This document shows, in pieces, positions 60,152-64,000 of a DNA stretch of 64,000 nt. The stretch is from Hymenobacter perfusus (GTDB lineage Bacteria; Bacteroidota; Bacteroidia; Cytophagales; Hymenobacteraceae), in contig NZ_RWIU01000007.1 in assembly GCF_003944765.1 (NCBI RefSeq), positions 62,001-126,000 of the forward strand, in the 5' to 3' direction. The notes beneath the pieces were generated by a model that searched no databases, was not told the DNA's origin, and saw only the letters and a program-made list of their open reading frames with translations. Position numbers and translations under genes: made by a program. The number at the start of each line of letters is the position of its first letter. The stretch's first letter is position 1.

Positions 60152-60973
60152 TTACAGCCGGCCGGCCCACACCTGGTACTCCACTGGCAGCTCCAGCGAC
60201 GGCGGCATTTCCAGGCCCGGAAACAGGCCATACACGGCCGAGCCGGAGCCCGAGAGGCTGGCGTAGGCGGCCCCGGCCTCGTACAGCTGCGCCTTGATTT
60301 CACCCAGCACCGGATAATGCGGCGTGAGGGCTTCTTCGAAGTCGTTGCTGATGGCGTCGCGCCAGGTTTCCAGCGGCTGGCGGAGGGCCGTGCGCAAATC
60401 GTGGCGCGGGGTGCGGGGCTGCACGCGGCTGTACGCTTCGGCGGTGCTGATGTGCAGGCTGGGATAGATAACCAGGCAGGCCGTACCGGTTAGGTCCAGC
60501 GCCACTGGCTCAAATACGTCACCTTTTTCGTAGGCAAAAACCGGCTTGTTTTGGATGAAAAACGCGCAGTCGGAGCCCAAGCGGCGGGCGTAGTTTTCCA
60601 GCGTATCGGAGGGTAGCTGCAGGGCAAACAGGTCGTTGAGGGCGCGCAGGGCAAACGCGGCGTCGCCGGAGCCTCCACCCAGCCCGGCCCCGATGGGCAC
60701 CACTTTATGCAAATGCAGCTGCACGGGCGGCAGGTCGAAATCGGCCTTCAGCAGCTCGTACGCCCGCAGGCACAGGTTGGTGGCCGGCTCGCCGGGGATG
60801 GGAATTCCGGTGAGCGTCAGCGTGGTTTCGGAGTCGGCCGGGGCCGGCAGCACTTCCAGCGCATCCGTCCACGGCAGGGGCACAAACACCGATTCGAGGT
60901 TGCGGAACCCGTCGGGCCGCTGGCCGGTGATGTAGAGGCCCAGGTTGAGCTTGGCATTGGGAAAAACGAGCAT
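60152..60973 (-). CDS. ispE: 4-diphosphocytidyl-2-C-methyl-D-erythritol kinase
   Basis: A 273-residue GHMP kinase of the MEP isoprenoid pathway. The start MLVFPNAKLNLGLYI and P-loop region VPIGAGLGGGSGDAAFAL are typical, and the C-terminal ASLSGSGSAVYGLF matches motif 3. It shows that this organism probably makes isoprenoids by the MEP route. ATG 60973 fits the family N-terminus; the longer frame from 61036 does not. Confidence 0.93.
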   Translation of the reverse strand: MLVFPNAKLNLGLYITGQRPDGFRNLESVFVPLPWTDALEVLPAPADSETTLTLTGIPIPGEPATNLCLRAYELLKADFDLPPVQLHLHKVVPIGAGLGGGSGDAAFALRALNDLFALQLPSDTLENYARRLGSDCAFFIQNKPVFAYEKGDVFEPVALDLTGTACLVIYPSLHISTAEAYSRVQPRTPRHDLRTALRQPLETWRDAISNDFEEALTPHYPVLGEIKAQLYEAGAAYASLSGSGSAVYGLFPGLEMPPSLELPVEYQVWAGRL

Positions 60974-61043
60974 ACGAAGCGGTAAAATCCAGCGCAAGCT
61001 AAACCCCTGACCGTCGAAGTCAAACGTGCCCTGCATTTCCGCG

Positions 61044-61051
61044 TATTTTTG
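61044..61051 (+). promoter_or_regulatory. Promoter -7 element TATTTTTG, 5 nt before the start codon
   Basis: Exact TAnnTTTG match ending 5 nt before the ATG of the sugar-transferase gene (61057), so a leaderless mRNA is likely if it is used. Confidence 0.55.
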
Positions 61052-61056
61052 CCACT

Positions 61057-61701
61057 ATGTCCACCGCCGCCACTTCCTGGTACGCCCGCCACGGCAAGCG
61101 CCTGCTCGATGTGGTGCTGGCCGTGCCTGCGCTGCTGCTGGCTCTGCCGGTGCTGGTGGGGCTGGCCCCGTTGCTGGCCTGGCAGAACGGCGGCTCCTGG
61201 CTGTTCCGGCAGCCGCGCCCGGGTTTGCATGGGCAGATATTTTCTTTTTTCAAGCTCCAGACCATGACCAGCCAGCGCGACGCTCAGGGCCAGCTGCTGC
61301 CTGATGCCGCGCGCCTGCCGTGCCTGGGCCGTTGGGTACGCGCCACCAGCCTCGATGAACTGCCCCAGCTCTGGAACGTACTGCGCGGCGACATCAGCCT
61401 GGTAGGGCCCCGGCCGCTGCTGGAGCAATACCTGCCGCTCTACTCACCCGCGCAGGCCCGCCGCCACGCCGTGCGGCCGGGTATTACCGGCTGGGCGCAG
61501 GTAAACGGCCGCAACGCCATCAGCTGGGAGCAGAAATTTGCTTACGACGTGTGGTACGTCGACAACCTGTCGTTTGGACTCGATATGCGAATTTTGCTGC
61601 GTACCGTAGGCCGCGTGCTGGGCGCGCGCGATATTGCCGCTCCGGGCCAGGCTACCATGTCGGCTTTTACGGGCACGCCTCCCTCCTCTTCTGCTCCATG
61701 A
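61057..61701 (+). CDS. pglC: PglC/WcaJ-like phosphoglycosyl transferase
   Basis: A 214-residue membrane protein that should transfer a sugar-phosphate to undecaprenyl phosphate, starting a glycan. The N-terminal helix (RLLDVVLAVPALLLALPVLVG) and the conserved RATSLDELPQLWNVLRGDISLVGPRPLL with its Asp-Glu dyad fit the small monotopic PglC group. It is first of three genes that parallel Campylobacter pglC-pglD-pglE. Overlap with the next gene is ATGA, so they are coupled. Substrate identity is inferred from the cluster. Confidence 0.85.
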   Translation: MSTAATSWYARHGKRLLDVVLAVPALLLALPVLVGLAPLLAWQNGGSWLFRQPRPGLHGQIFSFFKLQTMTSQRDAQGQLLPDAARLPCLGRWVRATSLDELPQLWNVLRGDISLVGPRPLLEQYLPLYSPAQARRHAVRPGITGWAQVNGRNAISWEQKFAYDVWYVDNLSFGLDMRILLRTVGRVLGARDIAAPGQATMSAFTGTPPSSSAP

Positions 61702-62384
61702 ACCACCCTGAACCTGCTGCTTCAACTACTACTTTGGCTTCGTTGCCCTGTCTGGTTATTGTGGGCGCGGGTGGGCTGGGCCGGGAAGTGCTGATCCTGA
61801 TTCGCCAGATCAACGAGGTAGCACCCCGGTGGAACGTGGCCGGCTTTTACGATGACCGCGCCCCGGCCGCCGCTACCGTGCACGGACTGCCCTATCTTGG
61901 TTCCGTGGCCGACCTGAATACCCAACCAGCGCCGCAGCAAGTGGTGGTAGCAGTGGGCAGCAGCCGCAGCCGGGCCGCCGTGGTGGCGCGTATCACGGCC
62001 CCTCAGCTCACGTTTGCCACGCTCATTCACCCCAGCGTAGTGTTGCAGCCTTATCAGCACGTTACCATCGGCGCGGGCAGCATCATCAGTCAGGGCTGTA
62101 TTCTGACCTGCGATATTACCCTGGGGCAGCACGTTCTACTCAACCTTGGCTGCACCATTGGCCATGATGCCATACTGGAAGATTTCTGCTCCCTCATGCC
62201 GCATGCCAATGTTGGCGGCGAGGCTTACCTCGAAACCGGTGTGTATCTGGGCACGAATGCCACCGTTATCAACCAGGTGCGGGTAGGGGCGCAAACCGTA
62301 GTAGGAGCCGGGGCCGTAGCCGTGCGTGATTTGCCGGCTGACTGCACGGCGGTAGGTGTGCCGGCCAGGGCGCTGGCTCACTGA
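61698..62384 (+). CDS. pglD: PglD-like sugar O/N-acetyltransferase
   Basis: A 228-residue enzyme with an N-terminal Rossmann-like part (CLVIVGAGGLGREVLILI) and a C-terminal left-handed beta-helix of hexapeptide repeats (ITLGQHVLLNLGCTIGHDAILEDFC, AYLETGVYLGTNATVINQV), the usual PglD/NeuD layout. It would acetylate a UDP-amino-sugar made by the neighbouring aminotransferase. Starts in the stop codon of the preceding gene. Confidence 0.87.
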   Translation: MNHPEPAASTTTLASLPCLVIVGAGGLGREVLILIRQINEVAPRWNVAGFYDDRAPAAATVHGLPYLGSVADLNTQPAPQQVVVAVGSSRSRAAVVARITAPQLTFATLIHPSVVLQPYQHVTIGAGSIISQGCILTCDITLGQHVLLNLGCTIGHDAILEDFCSLMPHANVGGEAYLETGVYLGTNATVINQVRVGAQTVVGAGAVAVRDLPADCTAVGVPARALAH

Positions 62385-62503
62385 ATCGGGAGCTCATAGC
62401 AATAGAAGCAGTTGATTTTCTGGAACAGCTGGGCCGAAAATCCTCCGGCAAACGGCAGTTTTCCCATCTTGTCCCCGTATTCGCTCTCAGTTCCCGCTTT
62501 TTC

Positions 62504-63652
62504 ATGCGTAGTCAGGATTACGACCGGCTGTTTCTTTCCCCGCCCCACCTGGGCCGCCACGAGCTTAACTACGTGAGTAAGGCCATTGAAGACAACTGGG
62601 TGGCTCCCGTAGGCCCTAATCTGGATGGCTTTGAGCGCGACATCTGCGAGTTCACCGGGGCGCGGCATTGCGTGGCTCTCACCTCGGGTACGGCGGCCAT
62701 TCATCTGGGACTGCGGCTGTTGGGCGTTGGTCCCGGCGACGAAGTGCTATGCCCTTCATTTACCTTTGTGGCCACTGCCAACCCTATTCTGTACCAGGGA
62801 GCCACACCGGTTTTCATTGACAGCGAGGCCGAAACCTGGAATATTTGCCCGGAACGGCTCCGCGAAGCTCTGGAGGCAGGCAAACATCAGAACCGCTTAC
62901 CTAAGGCCCTCATTATTGTGCACCTGTATGGCATGCCCTGCCGGCTACGCGAAATTCTGGCGCTGGCAGCTGAATTTGGCGTGCCCGTACTGGAAGATGC
63001 CGCCGAGGCGCTGGGCAGCCGTTACGAGGGCCAGCCGCTGGGCACCTTCGGGACGATAGGTGTTTTCTCCTTCAACGGCAATAAAATCCTGACCACCAGC
63101 GGCGGTGGGGCCTTGGTAACCAACTCGGCCGAATGGGCCCGGCAGGCCCGGTTCTGGGCTACCCAGGCCAAAGACGACGCCCCATATTATCAGCACTCGG
63201 AGCTGGGCTATAACTACCGCCTCAGCAACGTACTGGCCGGCATCGGCCGGGGTCAGATGGAACTGCTGGAAGACCGGGTGAAGAAGCGTCGCGAAATCTA
63301 CGCGTGGTACCGGCAGCATCTGGCTGCTATTCCTGGTCTATCCTTTGGTCCCCTTGAGCCAGTCGGCAGCCACTCGAACCGCTGGCTTACCTGCCTGCTG
63401 CTCAACCCCGCCGAAACCACCGTCACGCCGGATCAGCTGCGCCTGCACCTAGAAACCCGCAACATCGAAAGCCGCCCGCTCTGGAAGCCTCTTCACTTAC
63501 AGCCGCTATTCGCCGATGTGACTTCTTATGGCGGCGAGGTATGTACTGAGTTATTTACTCGTGGCCTCTGTCTGCCTTCCGGTTCTGCCATGACGGACGC
63601 TGATTTGCAGCGGGTTGCCGGAGCCGTACGCGAACTGCTGGTTGCTGAATAA
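62504..63652 (+). CDS. pglE: DegT/DnrJ/EryC1/StrS aminotransferase, PglE-like
   Basis: A 382-residue PLP-dependent sugar aminotransferase. Motifs: CVALTSGTAAIHLGLRLLGVG, PSFTFVATANPI, VLEDAAEALGS, and FSFNGNKILTTSGGG with the PLP-binding Lys. In a pgl-type pathway it would convert a UDP-4-keto-sugar to a 4-amino-sugar. The preceding dehydratase (PglF) is not in the window. Separated from pglD by 119 bp. Confidence 0.88.
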   Translation: MRSQDYDRLFLSPPHLGRHELNYVSKAIEDNWVAPVGPNLDGFERDICEFTGARHCVALTSGTAAIHLGLRLLGVGPGDEVLCPSFTFVATANPILYQGATPVFIDSEAETWNICPERLREALEAGKHQNRLPKALIIVHLYGMPCRLREILALAAEFGVPVLEDAAEALGSRYEGQPLGTFGTIGVFSFNGNKILTTSGGGALVTNSAEWARQARFWATQAKDDAPYYQHSELGYNYRLSNVLAGIGRGQMELLEDRVKKRREIYAWYRQHLAAIPGLSFGPLEPVGSHSNRWLTCLLLNPAETTVTPDQLRLHLETRNIESRPLWKPLHLQPLFADVTSYGGEVCTELFTRGLCLPSGSAMTDADLQRVAGAVRELLVAE

Positions 63653-63848
63653 TCGTCGTTTCTGTGCTGTTTTAGTATATAAAGTTCCCCGGCTGGTATT
63701 CAACGTACAAAATTCTTGCGTGGTAGTATATCCTAAAAACAGGCTCAGCGTTGCTTTCAACCTGCTTTTCAGAGAAGCCGGAACGATGGCATAGTCCTTT
63801 ATACTTTTTCAGCAAGCTTACGCACATTTTCAGATTGGGGTAGACAAA

Positions 63849-64000
63849 CTACCCCAACGCCTGCGCCAGGTCGGCTAGCAGTTCCTCCACCGGCTCAATT
63901 CCTACCGAGAGCCGCACCAGCCCTACCGTAATGCCCAACTCAGCCTGTTGCCCGGGCGTGAGGTAGCGGTGCGACGTACCCAGCGGATACGAAAGGGAAG
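63849..64000 (-). CDS. Cys/Met-metabolism PLP enzyme, C-terminus only
   Basis: The frame runs off the right edge. About 49 residues are visible, reading SLSYPLGTSHRYLTPG, then a GITVGLVRLSVGIEPV stretch and a final helix to the stop at 63849. The THR/SHR-x-L-TP and GLVRLSVGIE blocks are signature C-terminal parts of cystathionine gamma-synthase, O-acetylhomoserine sulfhydrylase and methionine gamma-lyase. The catalytic Lys lies outside the window, so the exact enzyme cannot be told. Confidence 0.8.
   Translation of the reverse strand, partial: SLSYPLGTSHRYLTPGQQAELGITVGLVRLSVGIEPVEELLADLAQALG

Noticed and set aside
62385-62503. Separate small gene between pglD and pglE
   Set aside because: No frame with a reasonable start; simple spacer.

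Overview
The window is high-GC DNA from a member of the Bacteroidota, most likely a Hymenobacter-like bacterium (Cytophagales). The evidence is the combination of a type IX secretion (T9SS) C-terminal sorting domain, three DUF3857/transglutaminase proteins, an S46 dipeptidyl-peptidase, an IPExxxVDY-family protein, HhH/outer-membrane proteins, lipobox lipoproteins, start codons without clear Shine-Dalgarno sites, and many promoter-like TAnnTTTG or TAnnTTCG motifs. The genus is an inference from gene content and style; no rRNA is present. I found no tRNA, rRNA, CRISPR array, transposase or phage gene, so this looks like ordinary chromosome. It carries an unusually large number of intergenic palindromes.

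Layout. 1-4.2 kb: the end of a response regulator, a REC-adenylate cyclase fusion and, convergent with it, a transporter fused to HEAT repeats and a cyclic-nucleotide-binding domain, which together suggest a cAMP module. 4.4-8.4 kb: HD-domain protein, GT-B glycosyltransferase, lipoprotein, fatty-acid desaturase. 8.8-14.2 kb: xanthine-dehydrogenase-type molybdenum hydroxylase operon (FeS/FAD subunit, Mo subunit, a small membrane protein, XdhC chaperone). 14.2-22.2 kb: lipoproteins, GNAT acetyltransferase, ABC exporter, thioredoxin-fold protein, coiled-coil membrane protein, MFS transporter. 22.4-28.6 kb: three DUF3857/transglutaminase-fold proteins, two of which have lost catalytic residues. 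28.9-38.2 kb: T9SS metalloprotease, a translationally coupled pair of outer-membrane proteins, and DPP7-like peptidase. 38.3-42.2 kb: yidD, a lipoprotein, class II aldolase, lgt. 42.2-43.3 kb: a VapBC45-like toxin-antitoxin pair. 43.6-56.5 kb: core genes nadE, rnc-fabF-acpP, pyk, rpsT, rsmG, an ECF sigma factor and a GT2 glycosyltransferase, plus a YheT-type hydrolase and a membrane-anchored MutS-like ATPase. 56.6-61 kb: tgt (lacking the zinc cysteines), an LptF/LptG permease, an EamA transporter, ispE. 61-63.7 kb: a pglC-pglD-pglE-like set for a diacetamido-sugar glycan. At the right edge is the C-terminus of a Cys/Met-metabolism PLP enzyme.

The most noteworthy features are the putative cAMP circuit, the zinc-less TGT, the catalytically dead transglutaminase paralogues beside a possibly active one, the repeat-derived in-frame insert in nadE, the VapBC45-like pair, the membrane MutS-like ATPase, several families of long palindromes, and promoter motifs placed so close to start codons that some transcripts may be leaderless.
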